Both the position numbers and the translations under genes were made by a program. Under the pieces are notes generated by a model. That model did no database searches and was not told the DNA's origin. It worked only from the letters and a program-made list of their open reading frames with translations. Shown in pieces: positions 1 through 6,934 of a stretch of DNA of 20,759 nt. The stretch lies in the IMG/VR virus record IMGVR_UViG_3300002835_001359, positions 1 to 20,759 of that record; one strand, given 5' to 3'. This DNA is from a virus. Numbering within the stretch: position 1 is the first letter of the stretch; every line of letters begins with the position of its first letter.

Positions 1-51
1 AACAAACTGGAAGATCCACGTTGGATAGTGTTTCCTTGGGAGCAATGGTAG
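1..51 (+). CDS. C-terminal end of an unidentified gene (partial)
   Basis: Reading from base 1 in frame 1 gives 16 residues ending in PWEQW and a TAG stop at 49-51. The next gene starts two bases later, which is the spacing used throughout this strand. The tail is rich in Trp and Pro. It is too short to assign a family. Confidence 0.55.
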   Translation, partial: NKLEDPRWIVFPWEQW

Positions 52-52
52 T

Positions 53-430
53 ATGGAAAAAATTGACACTTTGAATCAAGCTCAAAAAGAAGGCAGAGCT
101 CCTTGGACCAAAGTGATATATGATTTGAAAGATTGTGTGTGGTATGAGGATGGATATCCTGTGACTGAAGGACATGCATTGTTGGTACCCAAACAAGCCA
201 GTCAAAATATGATTGTGAAATGTTTTGAATTAGCATTGAAAATTGGCAATGAAAATATTGCCAAAGGGTTGATTGACGGCTACAACATAGGTATCAACAT
301 GGGCGAGGCAGCAGGTCAAACTGTTCCTTATCCGCATGTTCATTTGATTCCAAGACGCAAGGGTGACATGGAAGATCCTAGGGGTGGGGTACGGCATGTG
401 ATCCCTCACAAAGGAAATTATAAAAAATGA
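53..430 (+). CDS. HIT (histidine triad) family protein
   Basis: This 125-residue protein is a small HIT-superfamily nucleotide hydrolase or transferase. HIT enzymes act on nucleoside phosphoramidates, dinucleoside polyphosphates or similar AMP/GMP conjugates. The beta-sheet segment with GHALLVPK (residues 40-47) is the usual HIT feature. The active-site strand follows as GQTVPYPHVHLIPRR (88-102), and the tail PRGGVRHVIP (109-118) is common in bacterial HIT proteins. The nucleophilic His should be H95 and the third His H97. The first His of the triad appears as Y93, so the site is atypical. The N-terminal Cys zinc motif of some HIT proteins is absent. The stop overlaps the next start as ATGA, so it is probably translationally coupled to the SGNH gene. 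Family is fairly secure; substrate is unknown. Confidence 0.85.
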   Translation: MEKIDTLNQAQKEGRAPWTKVIYDLKDCVWYEDGYPVTEGHALLVPKQASQNMIVKCFELALKIGNENIAKGLIDGYNIGINMGEAAGQTVPYPHVHLIPRRKGDMEDPRGGVRHVIPHKGNYKK

Positions 431-1254
431 GCAGAGCACTTTTCATAGGAGACAGTCACACTTGTGGATATGTCACTGTGCCTAACAAAACAGGTCCAGG
501 CAGTTATACCTATTGGAATGATAACAACTATGCTGAAATTTACAACACAGTGAACGATAAACCAGTGAGTATCTATGCACATGCTGGAACTGTCAATAGA
601 ATGTACACTGATTGGATGAAGCACATGTTTAACACATTTCCAGACACTGATGAAGTTTTTCTTTGTTTGGCTCCATTGAATAGATTTGTGTTGGCTTTTG
701 ATGAGAAACTCACAGATGAAGCACTGCCTTTGGATTATTTTGTGCATGAATGTGTGGAAAGCACACCCACAGTAAAAAAGTATATGGATCTATTGGTCAA
801 AGAAGGCAGAGTGCAATTATACAACAAACCCACAGCAGAAGATTATGAAAAATTTCCAGGTTTAAAAATTTCTGAAACAGATGGATTGCAACAACCAGAC
901 ATAAGAAAAAACACATTTATGGAGATAAAATTATTTTTTGAATTGAACACACATTTGGAAAGACGTGATTTTTTATTGAATGTGTTTGCTTGGGATAGAA
1001 TTTGTGCTGAAAACAATGCCAAACTTTATGTGTTTAATTTTATGAATAGATTGAAATGGCCCAAGAGTTTGGAATATTACGGTGCATTAAAAAATACCAC
1101 AGTAGCAGAAAAAACTGTTGAGCAATATATGTTGGACAATGGCATTGATCCTCAAAAATATTTGCTGCATGACAAAGAACACTACAATAAAGAATATCAC
1201 AAAAAGATTGTGGAAAAATACATACCATGGCTAAAAAATCAAAAAAAATCCTAA
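427..1254 (+). CDS. SGNH/GDSL-type hydrolase-like protein
   Basis: A 275-residue protein beginning with a beta strand and the block I motif IGDSH (residues 7-11), which places the nucleophile at S10. Near the C-terminus is DKEHYN with D249 and H252 in the DxxH spacing of block V, so a Ser-Asp-His triad can be proposed. SGNH enzymes are esterases or acyltransferases, often acting on O-acetyl groups of glycans or on lipids; the substrate here is unknown. There is no signal peptide or membrane segment, so it probably acts in the cytoplasm or on virion components. It overlaps the HIT gene by four bases and the next SGNH gene by 28 bases. The oxyanion-hole Gly and Asn blocks are not obvious by eye. 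Confidence 0.7.
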   Translation: MSRALFIGDSHTCGYVTVPNKTGPGSYTYWNDNNYAEIYNTVNDKPVSIYAHAGTVNRMYTDWMKHMFNTFPDTDEVFLCLAPLNRFVLAFDEKLTDEALPLDYFVHECVESTPTVKKYMDLLVKEGRVQLYNKPTAEDYEKFPGLKISETDGLQQPDIRKNTFMEIKLFFELNTHLERRDFLLNVFAWDRICAENNAKLYVFNFMNRLKWPKSLEYYGALKNTTVAEKTVEQYMLDNGIDPQKYLLHDKEHYNKEYHKKIVEKYIPWLKNQKKS

Positions 1255-1844
1255 TTATTGGTGATAGTTTTGCTTGTGAGTGGCCCAATGGCCTTGCTGG
1301 ATGGCCCGCTCAATTGGCTCAACAACATGATGTGACCAATTTGGCTCAGGCAGGTGTGGGCGAATATAAAATATTAAGACAACTGCTAAACTTTACCAAA
1401 GAAAATCCTTGGTGGCAGCATGACTATGATTGTGTGATTGTGTGTCATACCAGTCCCAGCAGAGTACACACTCCCGTTCATCCCATACACAAAGAAGGAC
1501 TGCACAAAGATTGTGATCTCATATGGAATGACATTGAATCTCGCAACAGTTGGTTCAATAAAAGTTTAGACACTGCTAAAAATTGGTTCAAGTATCACTA
1601 TGATGATCAATACCAAAAAGACATCTACAGATTGATACGCAGAGATATCAACAGAAAACTGGAGCAAATCACCAGTTTACACATAGATAATTTTGGTATC
1701 AGTAACCATTTTGTTGAGGAACAGAATCTGTTGGACTTCAGTATGATCTGGCCTAACTACAGAGGAGAAATTAATCATTACAATGATGAAGGAAACCAAA
1801 TTGTTTTGGCACAAATCATTGACAAACTGGAACAAATCTGTTAA
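1227..1844 (+). CDS. Second SGNH/GDSL-type hydrolase-like protein
   Basis: A 205-residue protein with a basic N-terminus running into IIGDSFACEW, a block I motif with S14 as candidate nucleophile. At the C-terminus the sequence around residues 180-188 has E181 and H184 in ExxH spacing where SGNH enzymes normally have DxxH. Either Glu replaces Asp in the triad or the assignment of block V is wrong. The start lies inside the previous gene (28-base overlap). It shares only the general SGNH layout with its neighbour, so the two are a pair of related function rather than an obvious recent duplication. The sigma70-type promoter for folE lies in its last codons. Substrate unknown. Confidence 0.65.
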   Translation: MAKKSKKILIIGDSFACEWPNGLAGWPAQLAQQHDVTNLAQAGVGEYKILRQLLNFTKENPWWQHDYDCVIVCHTSPSRVHTPVHPIHKEGLHKDCDLIWNDIESRNSWFNKSLDTAKNWFKYHYDDQYQKDIYRLIRRDINRKLEQITSLHIDNFGISNHFVEEQNLLDFSMIWPNYRGEINHYNDEGNQIVLAQIIDKLEQIC

Positions 1845-1847
1845 AAT
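1819..1847 (+). promoter_or_regulatory. Strong sigma70-type promoter upstream of folE
   Basis: A perfect TTGACA (1819-1824) is followed after exactly 17 bases by TAAAAT (1842-1847), five of six matches to the -10 consensus. It sits over the end of the second SGNH gene. Transcription would start near 1854, leaving a short leader with AAGGAG (1858-1863) four bases before the folE ATG. This suggests early expression by host RNA polymerase. Confidence 0.7.
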
Positions 1848-1867
1848 AGTACAATATAAGGAGTATA

Positions 1868-2554
1868 ATGAAAGTATCAGAAAAGATTAAACAAAGACTG
1901 ATTGAGGCTGGTGTGAATTATCATGCTGATGATAATATTTCAGCCTATGTTGAAAAAGATGAACTGGTTCTATTGGAAAAAGAATTAACAGAATCATTCA
2001 AATCTGTTTTAAACAGTCTTGTGATTGATACTGAAAATGATCCTAATAGTAAAAACACAGCACACAGACTGGCCAAGATGTATTTGAAAGAATTAATGAG
2101 TGGAAGATATGAATCCAGACCCGATGCCACAGCATTTCCCAATGTGGGAGAAAATGCCTACACAGGCATGTTGGTGGTGCGTAGTGAATTAAAATCAGTG
2201 TGCAGTCATCATCATCAACCAGTGAGCGGAGTAGCATACATTGGAATCATACCCAATGGCAAAGTGATAGGATTGAGCAAATACACAAGAATAGCACAAT
2301 GGTGTGCTAGAAGAGGCACACTGCAAGAAGCACTGTGCAATGACATTGCCAATGAGATTGAAATGGCCACTGGAGCCAAAGATCTAGGAGTGTACATACA
2401 AGCCACACATGGCTGTTGTGAAAACAGAGGCATAATGGCACACAGTTCATTGACTCAGACCACTGTGTTAAAAGGTGCTTTCAAAGATGATGCTGGCACT
2501 AAAAAAGAATTTATGGATAATATTAACCTGCAACAACAATTTGCACCAAGATAG
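1868..2554 (+). CDS. folE: GTP cyclohydrolase I (FolE type)
   Basis: This 228-residue enzyme should convert GTP to 7,8-dihydroneopterin triphosphate, the first step of both folate and 7-deazaguanine (queuosine/preQ0) synthesis. The core aligns with FolE. CSHHH (112-116) matches the CEHH motif, with C112 and H115 as zinc ligands and H114 catalytic. IIPNGKVIGLSKYTRI (127-142) is the signature stretch. HGCCENRG (181-188) supplies H181 and the third zinc ligand C183. The first 50 or so residues are less conserved. It has its own promoter and a strong ribosome site. With queE 360 bases downstream, a role in preQ0 synthesis for phage DNA modification or host tRNA modification is likely; folate supply is an alternative. 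Confidence 0.93.
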   Translation: MKVSEKIKQRLIEAGVNYHADDNISAYVEKDELVLLEKELTESFKSVLNSLVIDTENDPNSKNTAHRLAKMYLKELMSGRYESRPDATAFPNVGENAYTGMLVVRSELKSVCSHHHQPVSGVAYIGIIPNGKVIGLSKYTRIAQWCARRGTLQEALCNDIANEIEMATGAKDLGVYIQATHGCCENRGIMAHSSLTQTTVLKGAFKDDAGTKKEFMDNINLQQQFAPR

Positions 2555-2563
2555 GAGACACAG

Positions 2564-2767
2564 ATGACCAATAAAGAAGGACCATTTTACGCAGCATTCG
2601 GAGGTGATACCACAGGTATTATCAAACAAGAATTAATCACTTACAAAGTTAAAGATGGTGTGCTGTACAAAGAAACAGTGAAGAGAGATTATCACAGCCA
2701 AGGAGATTACATTGATTCATGTGAGTCAATTCCTTTGAAAGAAAACAAACATGAACATACAGCCTAA
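2564..2767 (+). CDS. Small protein of unknown function
   Basis: A 67-residue protein starting nine bases after folE, in the same presumed operon. It begins MTNKEGPFYAAFGGDTTG and has a Lys/Glu/Tyr-rich middle and a short charged, His-containing tail. There is no membrane segment and no recognised motif. Its last 17 bases overlap the start of the small membrane protein. It could be a conserved small phage protein, but no function can be given. Confidence 0.6.
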   Translation: MTNKEGPFYAAFGGDTTGIIKQELITYKVKDGVLYKETVKRDYHSQGDYIDSCESIPLKENKHEHTA

Positions 2768-2918
2768 AGACACCAGTAAAGGTCATTTCTATGTGTCACT
2801 AATCAAGAGTGCATTTAGAATCATTGCAGGCATTAGTTTAATATTTGGTAACTTTATTACTGCTGGATTTTTATTCATACTGGCAGAATTATTAGGAGTG
2901 GTAGAGGAATTAGTATAA
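2751..2918 (+). CDS. 55-residue single-pass membrane protein
   Basis: This reading frame starts at ATG 2751 inside the previous gene and ends with TAA at 2916-2918, whose last base is the A of the queE ATG. It encodes 55 residues: a polar, basic N-terminus (residues 1-20), one hydrophobic segment at about 22-47, and an acidic end (VVEELV). The start and stop overlaps on both sides fit the style of the other genes here and argue that it is real. Basic residues before the helix suggest the N-terminus stays in the cytoplasm. The function is unknown; small membrane proteins in phages can influence lysis, superinfection or host membranes. Confidence 0.65.
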   Translation: MNIQPKDTSKGHFYVSLIKSAFRIIAGISLIFGNFITAGFLFILAELLGVVEELV

Positions 2919-3778
2919 TGAGCAAAATTAAAATAGCAGAATTATTTTACAGCATACAAGGAGAAGGCAGGTACATGGGTGTGCCTTCAGTGTTCTTGAG
3001 AACATTTGGCTGCAACTTTACTTGTGCTGGCTTTGGTTTGCCTCGAGGCATGCGTAGTGATGAGAATGATCGAGTATTTGAACAGCACAAACAATTTCCT
3101 TTTAAGAGCTATGAAGAATTGCCATTGGTGAACACAGGCTGTGATTCGTATGCATCTTGGGATCCTCGATTCAAAGATTTATCTCCCATGCTGACATCAG
3201 ATGCTATTGTGGAAAGAACAATGGAAATATTGCCACACAAACAATGGGTGGATGAACATTTTATATTCACAGGCGGTGAACCATTGCTGGGTTGGCAACG
3301 TGCTTATCCAGATGTATTGGAACATGCAAAGATGCAGGCTTTAAAAGAGATCACTTTTGAAACCAATGGCACACAAAAACTACACAAAGATTTTAAAGAT
3401 TATTTGACTCAATGGAATCAGAAGAATGGTAGAACTAAAGAATCCATATCATTCTCTGTGAGTGCAAAATTAAGTGTGAGCGGAGAAAAACGTGAAGAAG
3501 CTATACTGCCTGAAGTGGTGGCAGAATATGGAGATGTAGGGCATGTGTATTTGAAATTTGTGGTGGCCACCAAGGAAGATGCTGATGAGGCATTCCAAGC
3601 AGTGGCTGATTATCGTAAAGCAGGATTCTCGGGATCAGTTTATTTGATGCCTGTGGGTGGAGTAGAAAGTGTCTATCATATGAACAATAGAACAGTGGCA
3701 GAACTGGCAATGAAGATGGGATATAGATACAGTGATAGATTACAAGTGCCATTGTTTAAAAACGCATGGGGTACATAA
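2918..3778 (+). CDS. queE: 7-carboxy-7-deazaguanine synthase-like radical SAM protein (QueE)
   Basis: A 286-residue radical SAM protein that should turn 6-carboxytetrahydropterin into 7-carboxy-7-deazaguanine, the third step towards preQ0. The N-terminus (AELFYSIQGEGRYMGVPSVFLR) is diagnostic of QueE. TGGEPLL (118-124) is the SAM-binding GGEP motif and ETNGT (148-152) is typical. The C-terminal DRLQVPLFKNAWG resembles the QueE tail. The cluster motif is unusual: C32 and C36 are in CxxxC spacing, but the third Cys, expected at 39, appears at C75 in GCDSYASW, after an insertion of about 38 residues. CD followed by Ser, Tyr and Trp matches the usual CDT..W, so I read it as the displaced third ligand. 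It overlaps the preceding gene by one base. I recall similar proteins in marine T4-like phages. Confidence 0.88.
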   Translation: MSKIKIAELFYSIQGEGRYMGVPSVFLRTFGCNFTCAGFGLPRGMRSDENDRVFEQHKQFPFKSYEELPLVNTGCDSYASWDPRFKDLSPMLTSDAIVERTMEILPHKQWVDEHFIFTGGEPLLGWQRAYPDVLEHAKMQALKEITFETNGTQKLHKDFKDYLTQWNQKNGRTKESISFSVSAKLSVSGEKREEAILPEVVAEYGDVGHVYLKFVVATKEDADEAFQAVADYRKAGFSGSVYLMPVGGVESVYHMNNRTVAELAMKMGYRYSDRLQVPLFKNAWGT

Positions 3779-3792
3779 TGGAGCAAAAAGAT

Positions 3793-4167
3793 ATGGGAAT
3801 ATTTGATAAAGTTAAAAAAATATTTAAAAAAGAAGACACAACAGAAAACAAAAGCGAATCACATCAAGCATTGTTGCGTGAAAAAGAAGCAGCAACCAAA
3901 GAAGGCAAGCCTTGGGTGGCAGTGTTGGAGACTCACGTGAACAAAGAAAACATCAGAAATGGATTTTTTGAACTGGATTGGAACAATGCTTTCATAGAGG
4001 ATTTATTAGATGCAGGTTACAAAGGTGAAACCAATGAAGAAATAGTGGAAGGTTGGTTTAAAGAAGTCACTAGAAACGTGCTGAAGGATCAAGGACAGGA
4101 CGCCACACGTGATGCTGGATACATCAATGTGAACAAATTAGGAAAAGATAGATCGGAAATCAGTTAA
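3793..4167 (+). CDS. Conserved-looking phage protein of unknown function
   Basis: From ATG 3793 this is 124 residues starting MGIFDKVKKIFKK, an amphipathic basic helix typical of a true N-terminus. GGAG at 3780-3783 lies nine bases before this ATG. ATG 3778 (overlapping the queE stop as TAATG, 129 residues) and ATG 3766 (133 residues) are in-frame alternatives. The N-terminal 40 residues are Lys/Glu rich. The rest (roughly 45-124) is a compact domain with ETHVNKENIRNGFFELDWN. No catalytic motif is recognised. It lies in the folE-queE-nuclease run and its stop overlaps the nuclease start by one base. Confidence 0.75.
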   Translation: MGIFDKVKKIFKKEDTTENKSESHQALLREKEAATKEGKPWVAVLETHVNKENIRNGFFELDWNNAFIEDLLDAGYKGETNEEIVEGWFKEVTRNVLKDQGQDATRDAGYINVNKLGKDRSEIS

Positions 4168-5168
4168 TGACCTACTTGCTTGTGGATTTAGCCAATGTAT
4201 TTTTTAGATCACGTCACGTAACTGACGGAAGTCTTAATGATAAGATTGGTATGGCTCTACATATTACTCTTAACGGTGTAAGAAAAGTATGGAAAGATTT
4301 CAAAGGAGACCATGTGGTATTCTGTTTGGAAGGACGCAGTTGGCGCAAAGATTATTATCTTCCATACAAACGCAATAGATCTGATGCTCGTGCAGCACTC
4401 ACAGCCAAAGAAAAAGAAGAAGAAACAATATTTTGGGAAACTTTTGATAATTTTAAAGAATTTATACAAACTAAGACCAATTGCACAGTGTTGCAAAATC
4501 CAAGATTAGAAGCAGATGATTTAATCTCTGCTTGGATACAAGCTCATCCCAAAGACCAGCACGTGATCATCAGCACAGACAGTGATTTTGCACAATTGAT
4601 TGCTCCCAATGTGAAACAATACAATGGTATTTCAGAAGTGACCATCACTGATAAAGGTTATTTTGATCAAAAAGGTAATCCTGTAAAAGATAAAAAAACA
4701 GGTGAAAACAAAACAGCACCTGAACCAGAATGGCAATTGTTTGAAAAATGTGTGCGTGGAGACAGCACAGACAATATATTTTCTGCTTTTCCAGGAGTAA
4801 GAACCAAAGGAACCAAGACCAAAGTAGGATTGCGTGAAGCATATGAAGATAGAAAAAATAAAGGGTTTAACTGGAACAACATGATGTTGCAACGTTGGAT
4901 GGATCATGAAGGAGTAGAGCACAGAGTATTGGATGATTACAATAGAAATGTTATATTGTGCGATTTACGAGCACAACCAGATGAAATAAAACAAATTATG
5001 GCTCAAACTGTGGCAGAAGCAGCCAACCCCAAAGCAGTGGAACAAGTGGGAATCAAATTGATTAGATTTTGTGCCAAATGGGACATGCAAAGAATTGTGG
5101 ATCAAGCACAGAGTTATGCTGAGCCATTGAATGCCAAATATAAAATAACAGAAGAGGTCACAGCATGA
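4167..5168 (+). CDS. 5'-3' exonuclease / RNase H of the FEN family (T4 RNase H type)
   Basis: This 333-residue flap-endonuclease-family nuclease should remove RNA primers and 5' flaps during phage DNA replication. The metal-binding acidic residues are all visible: D7 in LLVDLAN, E55 in FCLEGRSWRK with the nearby basic patch to R71, E115, D117 and D118 in LEADDLISAW, D138 and D140 in STDSDF, and D199 and D202 in GDSTDNI. After this comes the basic helix-hairpin-like region FPGVRTKGTKTK (208-219), used for DNA backbone binding. Length fits T4 RNase H (about 305 residues). It is coupled by one-base and four-base overlaps to its neighbours, so it is probably expressed with the folE-queE group. 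Confidence 0.9.
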   Translation: MTYLLVDLANVFFRSRHVTDGSLNDKIGMALHITLNGVRKVWKDFKGDHVVFCLEGRSWRKDYYLPYKRNRSDARAALTAKEKEEETIFWETFDNFKEFIQTKTNCTVLQNPRLEADDLISAWIQAHPKDQHVIISTDSDFAQLIAPNVKQYNGISEVTITDKGYFDQKGNPVKDKKTGENKTAPEPEWQLFEKCVRGDSTDNIFSAFPGVRTKGTKTKVGLREAYEDRKNKGFNWNNMMLQRWMDHEGVEHRVLDDYNRNVILCDLRAQPDEIKQIMAQTVAEAANPKAVEQVGIKLIRFCAKWDMQRIVDQAQSYAEPLNAKYKITEEVTA

Positions 5169-5680
5169 CAGTGATTGCCAAACCCATATTGGATGGTAAG
5201 TTTTGGATATTGGAATCTGAAGGTATCAAACTGGGCACACTGTGCCGTCAGGAAGATCACAGATACATGTTCAGTTGTGCCTCAGGCAGTCGCATGTTTG
5301 ACAATGAGCAACAATTGAGACAGGAATTCAAAGGAGATTGGCTGTGGGGAAATACCACTGTGACTGTGTCACAAGATCCTGCTGTGGATGCAAACTCTGT
5401 GTATGGATATCCCACTAAATTTGAACCTTGTAATCCTGTGTTTGATGTGCAAAAAAAATTACCATTGTTTACCAAAAGTAAAAAATCCAAATCATTGTAT
5501 TGTGCTGGATATTATGTTATTAAATTTGAAAAAGGATGGGTCAAAAGTTTCTGTCCCAAACTGCTCACCATAGACAGGTATCCCAACAAAGGACCATTCA
5601 GAACATTGCTGGAGATGAAACAGGAACTCAGCAGTGCCAACAAACAGGAAGGAAATATCAATGAGCAACACACCAATTAA
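5165..5680 (+). CDS. Protein of unknown function, Cys- and Trp-containing
   Basis: A 171-residue protein overlapping the nuclease stop as ATGA. The first half (1-60) looks like a small beta-rich domain (GKFWILESEGIKLGTL). The most distinctive stretch lies at about 110-153, including YCAGYYVIKFEKGWVKSF followed by CPKLLTIDRYPNKGPFRT. I recall similar sequences among unknown proteins of marine T4-like phages but could not check. Several Cys residues are present but not in a clear zinc-finger spacing. No membrane segment or catalytic motif was seen. The tail overlaps the next start by 20 bases. Confidence 0.8.
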   Translation: MTVIAKPILDGKFWILESEGIKLGTLCRQEDHRYMFSCASGSRMFDNEQQLRQEFKGDWLWGNTTVTVSQDPAVDANSVYGYPTKFEPCNPVFDVQKKLPLFTKSKKSKSLYCAGYYVIKFEKGWVKSFCPKLLTIDRYPNKGPFRTLLEMKQELSSANKQEGNINEQHTN

Positions 5681-5891
5681 CACAGCACCCATACAACAAT
5701 TGATACAACAGATCAAAGTGGCTGATCAAAGCAATCAAAAAGAAGTGCGAATCGATATCACCACTGCCAAAAATGTGGCCTACGCATTGGGCATTGTGAT
5801 GAGCAGACTGGCTGGAAATTACGAAGATTTACTCAGCAAGAAAGACAAGGATGAAGTGATTCAGGTACAAATGGATGGGGGCAAACTGTGA
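5661..5891 (+). CDS. Small phage protein of unknown function
   Basis: I place the start at ATG 5661 (76 residues) because AGGAAGG lies a few bases upstream; a GTG at 5634 would add nine residues that read like out-of-place coding from the upstream gene's tail. The protein has a Gln/Ile-rich helix (PIQQLIQQIK), an amphipathic helix with AKNVAYALGIVMSRLAGNY, and an acidic/basic tail. It may form helical oligomers. No motif is recognised. Its TGA is shared with the GTG start of the next gene. Confidence 0.75.
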   Translation: MSNTPINTAPIQQLIQQIKVADQSNQKEVRIDITTAKNVAYALGIVMSRLAGNYEDLLSKKDKDEVIQVQMDGGKL

Positions 5892-6100
5892 GCATCACTG
5901 ACAAAGAAATAGAACAAATAGCCAGTACCAATCTGCCCAACAACCATTTCAATCCCTACATGACTGCTCCTGAATACTTCCAACAAGAGGGTGAAAACAT
6001 GTGGATTAGATTCAAATTAAAGGCGTTTTACCCACTGCTTTGTGTGAGCCTGCTGTCTACACTTACTCTGCTGTTGATTGTTGTTTTTTACCTATTTTAA
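5888..6100 (+). CDS. C-tail-anchored small membrane protein
   Basis: A 70-residue protein starting with GTG overlapped by the previous stop (GTGA). Residues 1-45 are polar with several Asn, Pro and Gln. Residues 47-70 are a long hydrophobic stretch ending exactly at the C-terminus (VVFYLF), so it would be a tail-anchored inner-membrane protein with its body in the cytoplasm. There is no signal peptide. The GTG start suggests modest translation. A holin- or spanin-like role cannot be excluded but nothing specific supports it. Confidence 0.7.
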   Translation: MSITDKEIEQIASTNLPNNHFNPYMTAPEYFQQEGENMWIRFKLKAFYPLLCVSLLSTLTLLLIVVFYLF

Positions 6101-6115
6101 AGCAGTTCCATTAGA

Positions 6116-6132
6116 GGTTCTTTCACAGAACC
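6116..6132. other. Small inverted repeat (6-bp stem, 5-base loop)
   Basis: GGTTCT (6116-6121) and AGAACC (6127-6132) can form a hairpin just after the membrane-protein gene. It is followed by A residues, not T residues, so it is not a classical rho-independent terminator on the plus strand. It could stabilise an mRNA 3' end or be chance. Confidence 0.35.
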
Positions 6133-6154
6133 AAAAAATAAACTTACCAAAAGG

Positions 6155-6162
6155 CATAAATA
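6155..6162 (+). promoter_or_regulatory. Candidate T4-type late promoter (CATAAATA)
   Basis: CATAAATA differs at one position from the T4 late consensus TATAAATA. It lies 31 bases before the chosen ATG 6193, in the only sizeable gap between 5168 and 6869. A start near 6168 would leave a leader that contains AAGGA at 6184-6188. This suggests late expression of the following two genes. Confidence 0.5.
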
Positions 6163-6192
6163 TACATGCTTAATCATTTTTACAAGGAACAC

Positions 6193-6483
6193 ATGAGCAG
6201 ACCCAAACCCATTATCCTTTTGGAGAATGTTAATAAAAAAGACTACAAATCTGAACAGGTTTTGGATGCAGAAGCCATATGGGCCGTATTTTACAAAAAT
6301 AAACCTTTCAATTTAAAGTCATCCAACATGACCACCAACTATCCAGGACCCAAATACAAGAAAGTTTCTTTCAGCAATCCAGGCCATGCTTTTAACCTTG
6401 CTAAAAAACTCAACACACTGTTCAACGTTCAAGACTTTGCAGTGGTGAAATTAACTCAGGGCGAAACCGTCACTGAAAAATAA
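6193..6483 (+). CDS. Conserved-looking phage protein of unknown function
   Basis: The start at ATG 6193 (96 residues, MSRPKPIILLENVN) is preferred because AAGGA (6184-6188) sits four bases upstream. An in-frame ATG at 6166 would fall at or before the expected start of transcription from the late-type promoter. The protein contains AEAIWAVFYKNKPFNLKS and a stretch around NYPGPKYKKVSFSNPGHAFNL that I recall from unknown proteins of marine T4-like phages. There is no membrane helix or known catalytic motif. Its TAA overlaps the next ATG by one base, so the two are likely coupled. Confidence 0.8.
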   Translation: MSRPKPIILLENVNKKDYKSEQVLDAEAIWAVFYKNKPFNLKSSNMTTNYPGPKYKKVSFSNPGHAFNLAKKLNTLFNVQDFAVVKLTQGETVTEK

Positions 6484-6869
6484 TGGACTGGAAAACCACC
6501 TATACTAAAATATTCCTTCAACAGGCAAACATTTCCGTGAACGATAATACCATGAAAGAATATCTACCCATATGGTGGAAAAATAGTCGTATCAAAACAG
6601 AAGGTGGATTAAGACTCACTGAAGAAGGTCTTAAATTTATTCAAGAAAAATTAGAATTACAGACTTATGATGTGCCATTTCCATTGGAATTCACCATAAC
6701 CACACAGATATTGATATTTTTAGACAAGTTCATTGATTGTCCATATTACTTGGCTGCTGATGGTCTTATTGTGACCAATGAAAAGAAGGCCATGGAACTT
6801 CACTTATTTTCAGGCGACATACGCAAATATGGTTTGACCAAAGCCATGAGTAGACCCTTCGAACAGTAA
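6483..6869 (+). CDS. Conserved-looking phage protein of unknown function
   Basis: A 128-residue protein coupled to the previous gene (TAATG). Visible features are EYLPIWWKNSR (about 26-36), GGLRLTEEGLKFI, a hydrophobic middle with TTQILIFLDKFIDCPYYL (about 73-90), and the ending VTNEKKAMELHLFSGDIRKYG before a Pro-containing tail. The hydrophobic segment is broken by charged residues and is probably buried rather than membrane-spanning. It resembles unknown proteins of marine T4-like phages as I recall them. No function can be assigned. Confidence 0.8.
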   Translation: MDWKTTYTKIFLQQANISVNDNTMKEYLPIWWKNSRIKTEGGLRLTEEGLKFIQEKLELQTYDVPFPLEFTITTQILIFLDKFIDCPYYLAADGLIVTNEKKAMELHLFSGDIRKYGLTKAMSRPFEQ

Positions 6870-6934
6870 AGATATCCACAATTATCAAGGATTTTAAGCC
6901 ATTGAAATCAACGACTTTTTTAATTCAAAACCAA

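Noticed and set aside
4257-4922. Several minus-strand open frames opposite the nuclease gene
   Set aside because: They lie inside a gene with intact catalytic residues, have no ribosome sites and read as Phe/Cys/Ile-rich low-quality translations of the opposite strand.
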